From: Xenopus tropicalis
Taxonomy: Eukaryota > Chordata > Amphibia > Anura > Pipidae
Direction of reading: 5' to 3'
DNA: 64,000 nucleotides
NCBI RefSeq assembly: GCF_000004195.4
Contig: NC_030678.2
Coordinates: 36,313,701 to 36,377,700, forward strand
Position numbers and translations under genes: made by a program. Positions 51,362 to 63,992 of this stretch are shown here, piece by piece; position 1 is the stretch's first letter, and every line of letters starts with the position of its first letter. Below the pieces are notes generated by a model that had not been told where the DNA came from, made no database searches, and saw nothing but the letters and a program-made list of their open reading frames with translations.

Positions 51362-51940
51362 TAGATGTACTAGATGCTAAACCGCATACAAAACCCCATG
51401 TTTATTTACCCATAATGCAGCGTTTCCCCAGAATTCAAGTATAATAGTTGGTGCCTGCAAAAGAATGTCAACTGCAACTTGCGTGCAATTTACTAGTTCA
51501 GACAAAGGACACAGCATTGTGACTACTCCTTATTCATAAACGTGCATGCTCCTTACAACTTACCCAGATTTTCAGTGCACCGGTTCAGCCTGCTCTGATG
51601 AATTGCATGGCAGTGTGACGTTTCTGGCACTTCATCTCACAACAAGTCTCTAAATTAGCCTTTAGGGTGTTTCACCCTGTTTTATCCTGCGCTGGATCTT
51701 TCCTGCATCGTTCATACTCAGCAAAGGACAAGGCCGAGGATAATTCCTTGCACCCCCTCTCTGCTTTTTATTTACATATATACTAGTTAATGATTGTAAT
51801 AGTTAATACACTTACAGTTACATGTCTAGATTTATCTTATCATTTAATAGTATTAATGCAGAAAAACATTACTGTGAAGCAAAGTTAAAAAAACTAGGAT
51901 GACTGGTTGGCTGTTTGGAAATCCCTTAACATTTTTAGCC

Positions 51941-52260
51941 AATACGGGTATTGAATCTGTTATCCAGACACCCATTCTCCAGAAAGTTTCGAATTCAAGG
52001 AAGTCCATATCCCATAGTCTTCATTTTTTTTTCAAATAATTAAAAATTTTAATACATATTCCATTTTTCTCTCTAATAATAAATCAGTACTTTGTACTTA
52101 ATCCCAACTCAGATATAATTATTCTTTATTGGTTGCAAAACAATCCTATTGGGTTTATTTGATGTTTAAATGATTTTTAAGGTATGGGTATTCACAGAAA
52201 TACCCCTTATCTGGAAAATCCTTGGTCCTAAGCATTCTGGATAACAGATCCTATAACTGT
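51941..52260 (-). mobile_element. Palindromic MITE (family C), inverted
   Basis: TGGTCCTAAGCATTCTGGAT near the right end and CAATCCTATTGGGTTTATTT are the reverse complement of the blocks at 3329-3616 and 60179-60501. Confidence 0.75.
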
Positions 52261-52950
52261 TCTTAACTTGGTGTTAAAATCAAATTCAATTGCAAATTCA
52301 ATTATATTAATGTTAGGCCTAGTTACCTAGTGTTTGAACATTCTAATTAGACAGTGAGAGTATAGATGAATAGTGTCAGGTATAAATCAGTAAAATATAT
52401 GATTTATTATAGACTCAGCACCTACAGTTTCATTTCTGGACACAACTTGCAATCTCATGTGATTATAATGAATAAATAAAGTACTGCTGAAAATAAAGCC
52501 TCAGACATGTCTGAGTCAAACATAAAAGCCAATTTTCAAAAACAAATTTCCTTAATGTGATACTAAGGAATTGGTCATTAACATAATGAAGAACATACCG
52601 ACAAGTCTTTGGGTCTAAGGCACATCTGTTTTTGGAGTTCGTGGTTCTGACTCTTCAGAGGTAAAACCGATGGACCCTTGCACTTGTTTCCTCTTACGTG
52701 GGCGCTGTCCATCTGCTGACAATTACAGGCAACAGAGTGAGGTTGAGTTACGTCCAATCAAGTGAGGCCACTGGACACTAATGTAAAACAGACGATGCAC
52801 TTTTCAACACACAAGTTGCTGAATTATGGCACACAGTAATTATTGGCAAAGTTTAACTTGTCAGAATTAAAACTGACAAGCTCATAATGCCTTTATATAA
52901 AGGTAAAACAATGAAAGCGTTGGGAGAAGTCATACATTGTCATACACATA

Positions 52951-53368
52951 GGGGCTGATTTACTAAGACACGATTTCGAATCCGAATTGGAAAAATTCCG
53001 ATTGGAAACGAACATTTTGCAACTTTTTCGGTAATTTTGCGATTTTTTCGTATTTTTTGCGATTTTTTCGGCGTCTTTAAGATTTTTGCGTAAAAACGCG
53101 AGTTTTTCGTAGCCATTACGAAAGTTGCGCAAAGTCGCGATTTTTTTGTAGCATTAACACTTAAAAGGCGCAAGTTTTAACGCTACGAAAAAATCGCGAC
53201 TTTGCGCAACTTTCATAATGGCTACGAAAATCTCGCGTTTTTACACAAAAATCGTAAAGACGCAGAAAAAATCGCAAAAGATACGAAAAAATCGCAAAAT
53301 TACCGATCATTACGAAAAAAACGCAATCGGACGCATTCGGCCCGTTCGTGGGTTAGTAAATGTGCCCC
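52951..53368. mobile_element. Palindromic MITE (family J), 66 bases before exon 5
   Basis: GGGGCTGATTTACTAAGACA and the complement of GGGTTAGTAAATGTGCCCC form the ends. The two arms are near-perfect inverted repeats centred near 53165 (GCGCAAAGTCGCGATTTTTT against AAAAAATCGCGACTTTGCGC), so the element could fold into a hairpin of about 200 bp. Flanking trinucleotides (ATA, TTA) do not match exactly. Confidence 0.82.
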
Positions 53369-53434
53369 TTAGTCACAGTTATTTATTGTGTGTATCTGTG
53401 GGTCAACCTTTAATTCTGTGTTTTGTGCTTTTAG

Positions 53435-53619
53435 GTGTCCCTTTAAAGCCTAGGAAAGAGCTTACCTTCGATGAACCACAGCCTGGACACCTGGATATTA
53501 AATGGTCTTCTAAATTCAATATTTCAGTTGAGCCAGTGATCTATGTGGTACAAAGGCGATGGAACTATGGCATCCACCCAAGTGAGGATGATGCAAGTAA
53601 CTGGCAAACAATGGCACAG
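53435..53619 (+). CDS. anos1: anosmin-1 exon 5 (first half of FnIII domain 1)
   Basis: A 185-base exon that opens with the last two bases of the split Gly codon, then reads [15 protein letters not shown], followed by [12 protein letters not shown] and [19 protein letters not shown]. It corresponds to human residues 181-242. The acceptor tract is GTGTTTTGTGCTTTTAG and the donor is GTTGGT after ATGGCACAG, a slightly weak donor. It forms the A, B, C and C' strand part of the first fibronectin type III domain. The core tryptophan of IKWSS is present and N-I-S is an N-glycosylation sequon. Entry phase 1 and exit phase 0 fit exons 4 and 6. A palindromic MITE ends only 66 bases before the exon, so branch point and polypyrimidine tract must lie in that gap. 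Confidence 0.97.
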
Positions 53620-53988
53620 GTTGGTTTGCAAATGTTAAAAGGCACTTATAGAACATAAATATAGAAGGCCTGCTGTGTTTAAACCACACTGAATTTAGAT
53701 ATTAGCCTCAATATTTTCTGCTTGAGATAAATAAGTCCAGAAGATGGCGTTTCCAGGTTTGTAGGCTTCACCAATGACCTCTTGACTCAGTCTTTTACTA
53801 ACTACAAACATCGGGCAGCATGAGTTCAAACAGGAGTTAGAGTATTTCATCGCTTTTGTTTAGCATTTAGGGATACCCCTAACTCTGATATTACTCATAA
53901 AGGAAGAGTATTGCTACACTTTCAATTTGATCTGATTATTAAATCTTGGTTTTGGTATATTTTCTTGAACATAATAAACTCTATAGAT

Positions 53989-54775
53989 CAGTGCTGTCCA
54001 ACTTCTGTTGTACCGAGGGCCGGAATTTTTCCGACGTACGTGGTGGAGGGCCGATAATGGAAGCCAGTTTTGACCACTCCCCTTTTTGAAACCGCACCCA
54101 CTTGAAACCACACCCATGTTATCACATGACCATACCCATATTAATGGTTGTAGTACAGCAAAAACCTGCCATACTCTGCCTGCCCTACCCTGCCTGTGTG
54201 TGCCATACTCTGCCTTCCCTACCCTGCCTGCGTGTGCCATACTTTCACTGTGTTTGCCATTTTTGGCTGGTTTGTGCCATACTTGGCCTGTGTGTGCCAT
54301 ACTCTGCCTGTGTGTGCCACAGGCAGCCTACAGTGACAAAATGCTGGCACTGCTCCTACAGTCTGCACAATAACTATATATTAAAAAAACTTTTTAATTG
54401 AAGTACCACCTCAGTATATGTTCTTTTTGCAGTGTGCAGGGATTATTTGTGGGTTTCTACTGCTCCTGAGGTGTGAACAGGGGAACAATGGGGGTGATTA
54501 CAGCCTGAGCCTGAGGTGTGAACACTGCAGGGGGTGAACAATGCAGAGATTAAAAGGTGTGAACAACACAGGGGATTACATATTTAAACAATACAACCTG
54601 ATTACAGCCTGAATCTGAGGTGGGAACCATGCAGGGGGGGCAGTTAATCTCAGTACTGATACCACTTAGAGCTTACACAAGAGTAAGCCATCAAAGCAGC
54701 CAGACAGGTGGGGGGCCACACAGAGGGGGGTCGCGGGCCGCATGCGGCCCGCGGGCCGCCAGTTGGACAGCACTG
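53989..54775. mobile_element. Complete hAT-type element remnant with perfect 8-bp target duplication
   Basis: CAGTGCTGTCCAACTTCTGT at the left and GGCCGCCAGTTGGACAGCAC followed by TG at the right are inverted repeats. The 8-bp repeat CTATAGAT flanks both sides (53981-53988, 54776-54783). 787 bp with no transposase frame. The interior holds the short minisatellite at 54166-54320 and a G-rich right arm with GGGCCGCATGCGGCCC. Confidence 0.92.
54166..54320. repeat. Degenerate minisatellite inside the hAT element
   Basis: Imperfect repeats of TGTGTGCCATACTCTGCC with interspersed CCTACCCTGCC; period roughly 24-40 and irregular. Confidence 0.75.
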
Positions 54776-56465
54776 CTATAGATGTTCCCTTGCTTTACTT
54801 CTAATGAAGAGGATTATTTTATGTGTTGTCAAAAGTCTTTCTTTAAGTCATGCATTGAGTGCTGAAATAATGTTTTCATGTGAGTGGGATGGGATTATTA
54901 TGTAACTAGTTTTTTTTTTAAATGATCTTCCATTTAGAGATAAAGAGTCTATTTTAAAATGGTAATATGTGAATTCATGTTGGTCAGTTTAGGGGCTTAG
55001 AAGGGCAGCATACTGGAAGCATTCATCTTTAGTTCGATGTTATAAACCTAACGTTATTAAACCATTTTGATAAATTGGTACTGAAGGACTGTAGTAATAT
55101 TCTCCTTTTCTTGGCAGATCCAAAGCTAGGCAGCCTCTGCTGGGCTGCTGTCAGTTTATTCTCAAGGGGCTCGGGCATATACATGCTCTGGTGTGTTTTT
55201 AGAGATATCCAGCCATCAGCATATCAGCTTTGATGGTGCTGTCTTCTTTTAATAGCTGTCACCAAGATTCTTTCTCAACCCCCACCTTATGCATTTCGTA
55301 GGTTCAGTGTATAAGACTTATTCTTTTCTGGAATTAAAAGGGAGAAAAAAAATCTCTAACAGCACTTATTTATGGTGCAGGTCTTGGTTGGACATTATGT
55401 ATAGCAGTAGCAGTGGGTTTAGTTGTTTTATAGATCAATAAAGCTGAAAAAGCTCGGCATAAATAATAATGTTTGAATGTTACTCTTTTGATATAAGAAA
55501 AACATATTTTACCTATAGATTTTTTGCATGACTCAATTTTGCTATGAAAATTCAAATCCTGAATCTGAATTTTACAGCTGTTTAAAAAAAATATACCAGG
55601 GTTAGTTTTCTGGATGAAAGACTTAAATATGGGGGAAAATAGCTTTTAGTTTCTATGTTATTGGTAGGAACTGGCGTATTGCTTGCCTTGGCTACAAAAT
55701 TTATGATTGAATGTATATTCACTAGCAACATATACTCTTTTCTATATGGTAGTTTCCATAGCAGATGAAAAGGGAAGGGCACAAAGCACAGACACTATGT
55801 TCAAATACATTATTTTTCACGCACACAATGTTCTAATACTTTACATGACATTAACTAAAACTGAAACCTGTGAGAACCTGTACAAAGCTTTTATTTGTTG
55901 ATAGTAGCCGATCTGCTCTGTATCTGCTTTTTCTTCCACGCTGGGAGTTCTCCATTAGCAATTGTGACTCTTCAACTGACAGCCCTTATCAGTTATTAAA
56001 CGGAGCTTGTTGTATACACAAATCCCCCATAGCTGTCTTATTTTCTGCTTCCTACCTGTTAATGTCTCCTTTCTCTTTGCCACACTTACATTCCTTCTGG
56101 CTGCTGCCAGTAATCTCACTCTGACACCCACCATATGTTTCCATCTTGCATGCTGATCCCACTCCAGTGTCTCTCGCTCTGTACTGATCTGTATAGCATT
56201 GGCTGTCATCACGAAACGTGTGTGATCAAATGTGTTTGCACGTTTTCGTTATTTGTTCATTGCTGCGAGATCAAAGGCTTTCTTATATCACGCACTAATC
56301 TCAAGGAAAAAACTAAAAAGCCTTCAGATGGTCTGCAAACACTCTTTTCTGCAGGATTTAGTTCATTTGGTCACATGAATAATGACCTAATCATCTGCAA
56401 TTACACGCAAAATTACATGGGGCCTGGAACAGTAATGCTGTGTAATGGATGCTGGCAGCTAGGGC

Positions 56466-56585
56466 TTAAAGGAAAACTATACCCCCAGAATGAGTAACTA
56501 ACCAACATATAATAAGGGCCCCATTAAATTCTTATCAAACTGGAATATATATCAGTACATATTCCCCCGCAACCTTTTCTCATGA
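56466..56585 (+). mobile_element. T2-like MITE, left end only
   Basis: TTAAAGGAAAACTATACCCC, then ATCAAACTGGAATATATATC: a terminus I recall as widespread in Xenopus. No matching right end (GTATAGTTTTCCTTTAA) downstream. Confidence 0.6.
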
Positions 56586-57256
56586 CATTGCATCCTCTCT
56601 ATACAACTAAAGGCACTGTAGCGCCTAGCTTTGTAGCTCACAAAAAAGGAAAACTTTAACATCTTGTGAAAAAACACATATATATATGTGATAATTACAG
56701 GTACAAATCAAGTGTATTGACGCTAATTGCAATAGTTACTTACACCCATACATGATCCTAGCAACTTGCAGCTACTTATGCAGCGTGCTAAGGTAACTGC
56801 CCAGAATCCTATAATAAGTAGAGTGCAAGTGTATCAATGGTTGAGGAACGCTGAAACTCTTGGCAGCCAGTACTAGCACCATTATCAACACTGCGTGGCA
56901 TATTAACCTGCCGGAAGTGACACATTCACCTCCCTCACTAATGGCTGTCACAACTTATACCCAGTTTGTAAAAACAGATATTAGATTGCAGCAGTTGGTG
57001 CAAAAGGTGAACATTCCCTTAAATTAATTAGGCACAGCGCCCACAACGTTGTTGGAATTCTGGTGGAAAAATACTTGTTCCTTACAGATATAGGGATTTT
57101 ACACTTTGCATTCTCTTTGTTAAAGCTTATGTGGGGTAAAGTAATACCATTTTGTACCATCCCTAGTAAAAAAAAATCAGGCGGTACCATCAAAAACACA
57201 TAATGGTCTATTAAAAGCTTTCACATCCTGAATACATGAAGATTTTCTATAACCTA

Positions 57257-57565
57257 CAGGGATCCCCAACCTTTCTTACTCGTGAGCCACAGTCAAATGT
57301 AAAAAGCCTTTGAGAGCAACACAAGCACCATAAAAGTTCATGGAGGTGCCAAATAAGGGCTGTGATTGGCTATTAGGCAGCCTCTATGCACACTATCAGC
57401 TTACAGGAGGCTTTATTTGGTAGTAAATCTTGTTTTTATTCAACCAAAACTTGCCCCCAAGTCAGGAATTAAAAAATAACTACCTGGTTTGGGGGCACTG
57501 AGAGCAACATCCAAGGGGTTGGGGAGCAACATGTTGCCCCTGAGCCACTGGTTGGGGGATCACTG
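57257..57565 (+). mobile_element. hAT-type MITE (family B), 74 bases before exon 6
   Basis: CAGGGATCCCCAACCTTTCT at the left, CTGGTTGGGGGATCACTG at the right. The interior GCTGTGATTGGCTATTAGGC matches the other family B copies. The 8-bp target duplication is only weakly recognisable. Confidence 0.8.
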
Positions 57566-57615
57566 CTCTACCTGATGCAGAAATGAAATGCCTGTTTCTC
57601 CCAGCTACCTGCTAA

Positions 57616-57819
<204 letters not shown>

Positions 57820-60178
57820 TGATCAATTTGCAGTGATTACATCTGTATGGGGCTAATTTTACATGTTTTCTGTATTTAGTCTTGCAGTGTGCAAGAGTTG
57901 CAGTACAATAATTTTTCATTAAGTTTAAGATCTAATTGAAAGAAAAAATGGTTTCTGTATGGAGGAAACATACACACAGTGAGTAATTAACAGGGGAGCT
58001 TTGGTCTTAGCGCTCGCTGAGCAACTGCAGCTCTTGGAGGGTTATAAACACCCATGCTCACTGGTGTGTGATTGTTTGCAATAATTCACGCTCCATTTGT
58101 AGATGTTTTTATACTAGCAATAGGAAAGGAGAAAATATACACTTAGGGACCTAGGTTTAAAGCAGCTATAGCTATTACATTTTGGTTTTTAGACTTTCAT
58201 GCTCAAGTCCCCTTTGAAGAGGTTCCTCTTAGCTTAGCTATAAGGTTATACAAGTGCAGTATATGAAAACATTGCACTTTTAGTAATACACTTATAGTTT
58301 TAGGTGTATCATTACAGCAGTACTGATCATCTCACCCAAATTGGCATTCAGATTTTTTTTGCATATCAGTCGGTGTGTTGTGCCCACCGAGGGTGTCATA
58401 GTTTGGAAATCTGTAACTCATAAATAGTGCAGTCTAAACTGGGATGATAAGAATATCTAAACTTTCTAAACAAACAAAGCATTATTAATGTTTGCCCCAT
58501 CAGCCAGTGGACAAAGTCCCCTCTGATTCCAGCTATCTATAAATATCCAAAGGCACCGTAATGATTGGTTCCTGTCCAGTGTGCTAGGAGGGGGCAATTT
58601 CTCAATAAATCAGTCCAAAACACAACTTTTTAAAGTACATTCCTTCTATATTTAGTGCAGTATAATGCACTAACACATTCTTGTTTTTAAACAATATGTT
58701 TCCTTTAAAATAAAAACACCTGCCTGATTATTAGAATTATCCCTCCAGTATAAGTCTTTGCTGGGATATAATACCATGGCAGCATAATATATCTCAGTTT
58801 TTCATGACATTCTTAATCATAGAGGAACCTGAACCTCCCACTGTACTTGAGTCAAACTGAAGATCAAGGGAGGAGAATGCACCACAGGATTGCACATGAT
58901 CCGTGCATGCTGCATTTTGTCATATCGTTTGTTTGTACCAAGAACTGTGTCACTTTTTCGCTCTTCCTTTCTTTGTATCAGTCTTTGTTTCTTTTTGAGT
59001 GAGTGACAGAATACCTTTAGTGACAAGTTTTTCCAGTTCCAAGAGCCTCGGCGTTGGAGCTTGGGGAGGGGCTGTTTCAGACAAATGATAGCTTTGCTCA
59101 AGTGCCGTAATAAAAGATTATCAATATGTTGGGTTTACAGTATTTTCAGAAGATATATTTAGTCCTTTCTAAGTTAAACACCAGGTCTTATTTCTTCTTA
59201 TTGCTAAAGCAGTTTATTTCAGGTGGCTTATTTAGTTTTTTTTCTCCACAGCAGCTGGTGAATGGAAAGGGAAGACTATAAAATTGAAAGGGGCCGTGTA
59301 TAAAAACAAACATTTCACTGGGGTAGCACAGTCAGCCAAGTTCTGTCAGGAAAAGCAATAATTCATAACACAGAATAAATCCTGAAATCAGGAAGCATTC
59401 CAACTTAGTCAGTAGAGATAAAGCCAGGTCAAATGTTCCCCTGTGTCAGCTGCCGTCCTGCCATTATCTGCTCTCACACTCCAGCTAACAGTCAGACATA
59501 AACAGGAGGAGAAATCAATACATTGCACAAGCAAGTGTCCATTAAGAAGACAAAGTACCCATTTAGTTATGGGGTTTGCTTAACTGCTGAAAATCAAATA
59601 TATAAATGTACTCAGATTTTTTTTTAGTTTGTTTTATTTATTAAACAGTGTACATTTTGAGGACACAGATGGTTTAGTAATGCAAAGAGGAGATTGGGCT
59701 GTCACTAGATTTAAGTATATAGGGCTGCTGTACAATTTTATTTCATTTATACCAGACCTGTACTATAGAAGTCCCCATTCTTTATGTTTCTACTTACCTT
59801 CCCTGGTTCTATCTGTTCTGCACCCACTAACATAATGGGCACCTCCATTGCTGAATGTAGCTCTTGGTTGCTGCTATGTGCAGGCTAAGGATTGGGAAGG
59901 GCTTTGCATAAAGCTGCTTTACACAAGAAAGAGAATACGGACATGCAATGGCTATTTTTTGTTTCTAACATAAGGGTGCCCTTAACAGTAAGATTACTTG
60001 TTTCTTTATAATTTTATATGATGATCTCGCTGGGGCTATAGGGATTGGCTGTGAAGTCCTCCTGAACACATAGGGGCACATTCATTAAAGTATGAATCTG
60101 AATCACGAAATCTGATAATTTCTGATGATTGCAAAAGGCAATAGAATCTATTCCCATAGAATCTATAATAAGCAAAGT

Positions 60179-60501
60179 ACAGGTATAGGACCCGTTATCC
60201 AGAATGCTCGGGACCAAGGGTATTCCGGATAAGGGATCGTAATTTGGATCTCCATACCTTAAGTCTACTAAAAAATCAATACAACATTAATTAAACCCAA
60301 TAGGATTGTTTTGCATCCAATAAGGATTTTTTATATCTTAATTGGGATTAATTACAAGGTACTGTTTTATTACTACAGAGGAAAAGGAAATCAGTTTTAA
60401 AATTCTATATTATTTTATTAAAATGGAGTCGATGGGAGACGGGCTTTCCGTAATTCGGAGATTTCTGGATAATGGGTTTCCGGATAAGGGATCCTATACC
60501 T
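60179..60501 (+). mobile_element. Palindromic MITE (family C), most complete copy
   Basis: ACAGGTATAGGACCCGTTAT at the left and GGATAAGGGATCCTATACCT at the right are inverted repeats. The internal blocks AATACAACATTAATTAAACC and GGAAATCAGTTTTAAAATTC are shared with the other copies. Confidence 0.82.
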
Positions 60502-60531
60502 TTAATAAAATAAAAATAATAAATACATTAA

Positions 60532-60717
60532 GAATGGTACCTGGTACTTGATCCCAACTAAGATATAATTAATCCTTTTTGGAGGCAAAACAACCCTATT
60601 GGGTTTATTTAATGTTTAAATTGTTTTTTTAGTAGACAAGGTATGGCAATCCAAATTACTGAAAGATTCCATATCCGAAAAACCCCAGGCATTCTGGATA
60701 ACAGGTCCCATACCTGC
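60532..60717 (-). mobile_element. Palindromic MITE (family C), partial, inverted
   Basis: CTTGATCCCAACTAAGATAT, CAACCCTATTGGGTTTATTT and ATAACAGGTCCCATACCTG are the reverse complement of the family C left half. With 60179-60501 it forms an inverted pair. Confidence 0.75.
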
Positions 60718-61548
60718 ATACTTTCCTTTTTTTTGCCTTGATTTTCTAGAATCACAGCAAAAATGCAATTTCGAATTTGAATACATCAACCCCCTACTGT
60801 TAGTGCCTTTATAATAAAGGAATACAGATCAGATCCATCTGCTAAATATCTGATTTTCACTTACGAACATTTCAGGCTAGGTCAGGGAAAACATATTCCC
60901 CCTGTTTCTTATGCACAGGAAGGGAAAAGTAAATAAGATTATTAGAAATATGACACATGGAAAAAGCTGCTCTTAATGGCAAAACAGGTGCACTCGGCGC
61001 AGCAGCGTTTGGGGGTTTTGAGTTTATTTTTCTTCAAAACAAACAAACTTTTATTGTTATTAGAGTCCTTGTATTACAAAAGTACGAATACGCTATAGTT
61101 TGCCCAATAACTGCTTTACTGTATTTTCTACATTAATTAACAAATAAAATATCCCCTTGTCAACATGAGTTTAATGAATAGGGCTTGTGCCCAACATACT
61201 TTTTGCCTATTGTTTTGTTTTTGTTATCTCTTAATAAACAGGGAGCACACAGACAATTCTCTATTTTTGATCCTTGTGATGTAGATGATTAAATTACTGG
61301 TATACAATCCCTTCCCTCACCCTTTGTTGTCGATGTTTTGTCAGCAGGAGACCATTATGCAGGGGATTATCTTTTCACTGGGGATCTGATCATCTGCCTT
61401 GCAAGGATAAAACACAGATTAACTCTAGTTTCCCTGTTTGCCCTTATTAGCTCAAGAAATAACAAAAAAGAAATAGATTTTATGATTCAAACAGTGGGCA
61501 AAATTATGTCCTGCACAAGCCCTAATCATTTCACTTATGATGAACAAG

Positions 61549-61991
61549 GGACCTTGATGCTGGAATGGCAGTGGATGTCATCTTCTTGGACTTTGCTAAA
61601 GCGTTTGATACAGTACCTCACAGAAAGTTAATGATAATATTGAGGAATATTGGCCTGGAACATAATATTTGTAATTGGATAGAGAACTGGCTGAAGGATA
61701 GATTACAAAGAGTGGTTGTAAATGGAACATTTTCTAATTGGACCAGTGTGGTTAGTGGAGTACCACAGGGGTCAGTCCTTGGTCCTTTGCTTTTTAACTT
61801 GTTTATTAATGACCTGGAGGGGGGCATAGACAGTACAGTTTCTATTTTTGCTGATGACACTAAATTGTGCAAAACTATAAGTTCCATGCAGGATGCTGAT
61901 TTGGCAAAATTGGAAAACTGGGCAGCAAAATGGAAAATCAGGTTCAATGTTGAAACGCACAAAGTTATGCACTTTGGTAGAAATAATATAA
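61549..61991 (+). pseudogene. CR1/L2-like LINE reverse-transcriptase fragment
   Basis: The plus-strand frame from 61565 reads through reverse-transcriptase core motifs: [46 protein letters not shown], and the catalytic FADD loop at 61847-61858, then KVMHFGRNNIN. The frame is unbroken, but the element is truncated at both ends: there is no endonuclease upstream, and similarity to the copy at 13616-14944 stops at about 61991. It therefore cannot be an autonomous element. The opposite-strand open frame is its shadow. Confidence 0.9.
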
Positions 61992-62312
61992 ATGTGAGGG
62001 GTATCCTTAAAGAAATACAGACACCAGAAATGAAACCTATTTTACATAAATCATAACATTGTCTTTGCATGCTGTTTATTCACTGTATATAATATACATT
62101 AATAGCTCTTAACTCTTAAAACTATCTGTATTATTTATCATCAGAAAGGGAAATCTTGTTGCCTCATGGTGGATATCTTTAAGGCAACTGCGATATTTGC
62201 AGTATAGGTTTGACTATACCATTTTTATATAAAAATACAATATACAGTTAGAAGACTTCGAGGTGCAAATGTCTGGTTGAGGTAACGCTGGCAATGCTTT
62301 AGTATAAACTAT

Positions 62313-62524
62313 ATAGGCAAGGGACCTGTTATACAGAATGCTCAGGACCTTTGGTTTTCCAGATAGATCTTCCAGATGGATCTGCATACCTTAAGTTTGC
62401 TAAAAAATCATGAAATAAACCCAACAGGATATTTTGCTTCCAATAAGGAGTAATTATATCTTAGAATCAGGTACAAGATATAATGATTGAGAAAAAGAAA
62501 CTTTCTGGATAACAGATCCTATAA
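62313..62524 (+). mobile_element. Palindromic MITE (family C), internally deleted
   Basis: GGGACCTGTTATACAGAATG, CCTTAAGTTTGCTAAAAAAT and ATAACAGATCCTATAAC. The middle, including the TTTTATTATTACAGAG block, is shortened. Confidence 0.65.
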
Positions 62525-63532
62525 CATTATCATGTAAAAGCTGAAAAACATCCATGGAATATCCTGATTTTGTCCTAGTCTGTATACTGTCTAGAGAGAG
62601 AAATTTGCTATATATATTTCTCGTTCTTCTTTAGGAAAGAAAGCAGCCAATTCCTTTTTTTCCATGGAAGTAAAGTCCCATGTTAAAGTGATTTCATGGG
62701 CATATTACTAAGTGTTAGCAAAACCAGAACAGACACCCACTCCCCTCAATAAAACTCTTTCTCGCTTCCTCTTGGGACTAATGATTTTCTAATGTCGAGC
62801 AGCTGGCTTGTATATGTCACTCGCTGGTCATAGCGCAAGATATGTCTTTAACATTTCTAAGTGGTAGAAAACGTGTCTTTAGCATAGCTGTGAGACTCAA
62901 GGTCTGAAGGTCAGGATGATTAAAGATAAAAAGGCTCGCCCTTGCCATAACAAACTCAGGATTCTCATGCAAATTGCTAGTGAGCCTTTATAAAAATAGT
63001 TTCATTTTAGTGTATTCTGGGTTGATTTTTTAAGGCAACAATTACCACATTTCAGAAGTTATTTTATAATTAGTGAAAAGTAATCCAGTAGAATTGCTTT
63101 TTTAAACATTAAACATCATTCACGGTCTGTGGATCAGTGAAGCTTACAGTGCCTATCATGTTCACACATACTATAGTCAGTTTTAAGAAGCAATTTCCTC
63201 AATTTAAACACAGTGTAAGGTGCTATATTGGTATATAATGGCACACATTAAAACTCCATACAAAAACTCCTGTGCTAATCTGGAGCTGTGTGCCAAAGTG
63301 CCAGTTGTGCAACTGAGCCAAATACCTTACTTCTGTACAGGGCTACAGGCCATTCATGCCAGTATTACTATAATTTAGAATCTAATATCTGTTATCTGCC
63401 TCCCCACCAAGCTACCAATGCACCAAGAGGGTATGTCCTGAGTGCCACTTTTTGTCCATATCCCAAGTACACAGAGAGTTTCTTTGTTTCCCAAATGTAA
63501 GCATTTGTACTGTTAGGTCAAAGTAAATGTTT

Positions 63533-63690
63533 GTAGATTGTAAGCTCTTTTGGGCAGGGCTCTCTTCACCTCTTGTATCAGTTATTGATTGCTTTATATG
63601 TTACTCTGTATGCCCAATGTATGAAACCTACTTATTGTACAGCGCTGCGGAATATGTTGGAGCTTAAATAAATGTTAATAATAATAATGT
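63533..63690 (+). mobile_element. L2-like LINE/SINE 3' tail ending in (TAA)n
   Basis: AGATTGTAAGCTCTTTTGGG, TTGATTGCTTTATATGTTAC and CAGCGCTGCGGAATATGTTG, then AATAATAATAATG. It is the reverse complement of the pair at 27726-28052. Confidence 0.75.
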
Positions 63691-63758
63691 TAATAATGTC
63701 GGTGATATCATCATTATTATTATTCATATCATTACTGCACAATAGATGGATGTATACA

Positions 63759-63992
63759 TGGTGGCTCAGTGGGTAGCAGTCTTCCTTGCAGCACTGGGGT
63801 CCTGAGTTCCATCCCAGCCTGGGCACTATCTGCATGGAGTTTGTATGTGTCCTGACTTCAATCCCAGCCATGTCTGCTTGAAAACCCTCTGGGTACTCTG
63901 GCTTCCTTCTACAATCCAAAAATATACAGGCAGGCTAATTAGCTTCTGACCATAGTGTGTATAAATGTGACAGAGACCTTAGACTGTAAGGA
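63759..63992 (+). mobile_element. V-SINE-like element with tRNA-like head
   Basis: The tRNA-related 5' end contains a box A match TGGCTCAGTGG at 63762-63772 and a degenerate box B (GTTCCATCC, one base short of GTTCGANTCC) near 63806-63814. The conserved central domain follows (CATGGAGTTTGTATGT, GGGTACTCTGGCTTCCTTCT, CAGGCAGGCTAATTAGCTTC), then GACCTTAGACTGTAAG, the start of the LINE-derived tail. About 20 bases around CAATCCCAGCC (63857-63870) look like a partial duplication of the box B region. It runs to the window edge. Confidence 0.75.

Noticed and set aside
54086..54401. Cysteine- and proline-rich frames of 95 and 99 codons (VCHTLPSLPC repeats)
   Set aside because: Translation of the minisatellite inside the hAT element at 53989-54775.
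61618..62070. Minus-strand 150-codon frame
   Set aside because: Shadow of the plus-strand reverse-transcriptase fragment.
63759..63835. Possible functional tRNA gene
   Set aside because: Box B is degenerate, there is no cloverleaf, and the sequence continues into a V-SINE central domain.
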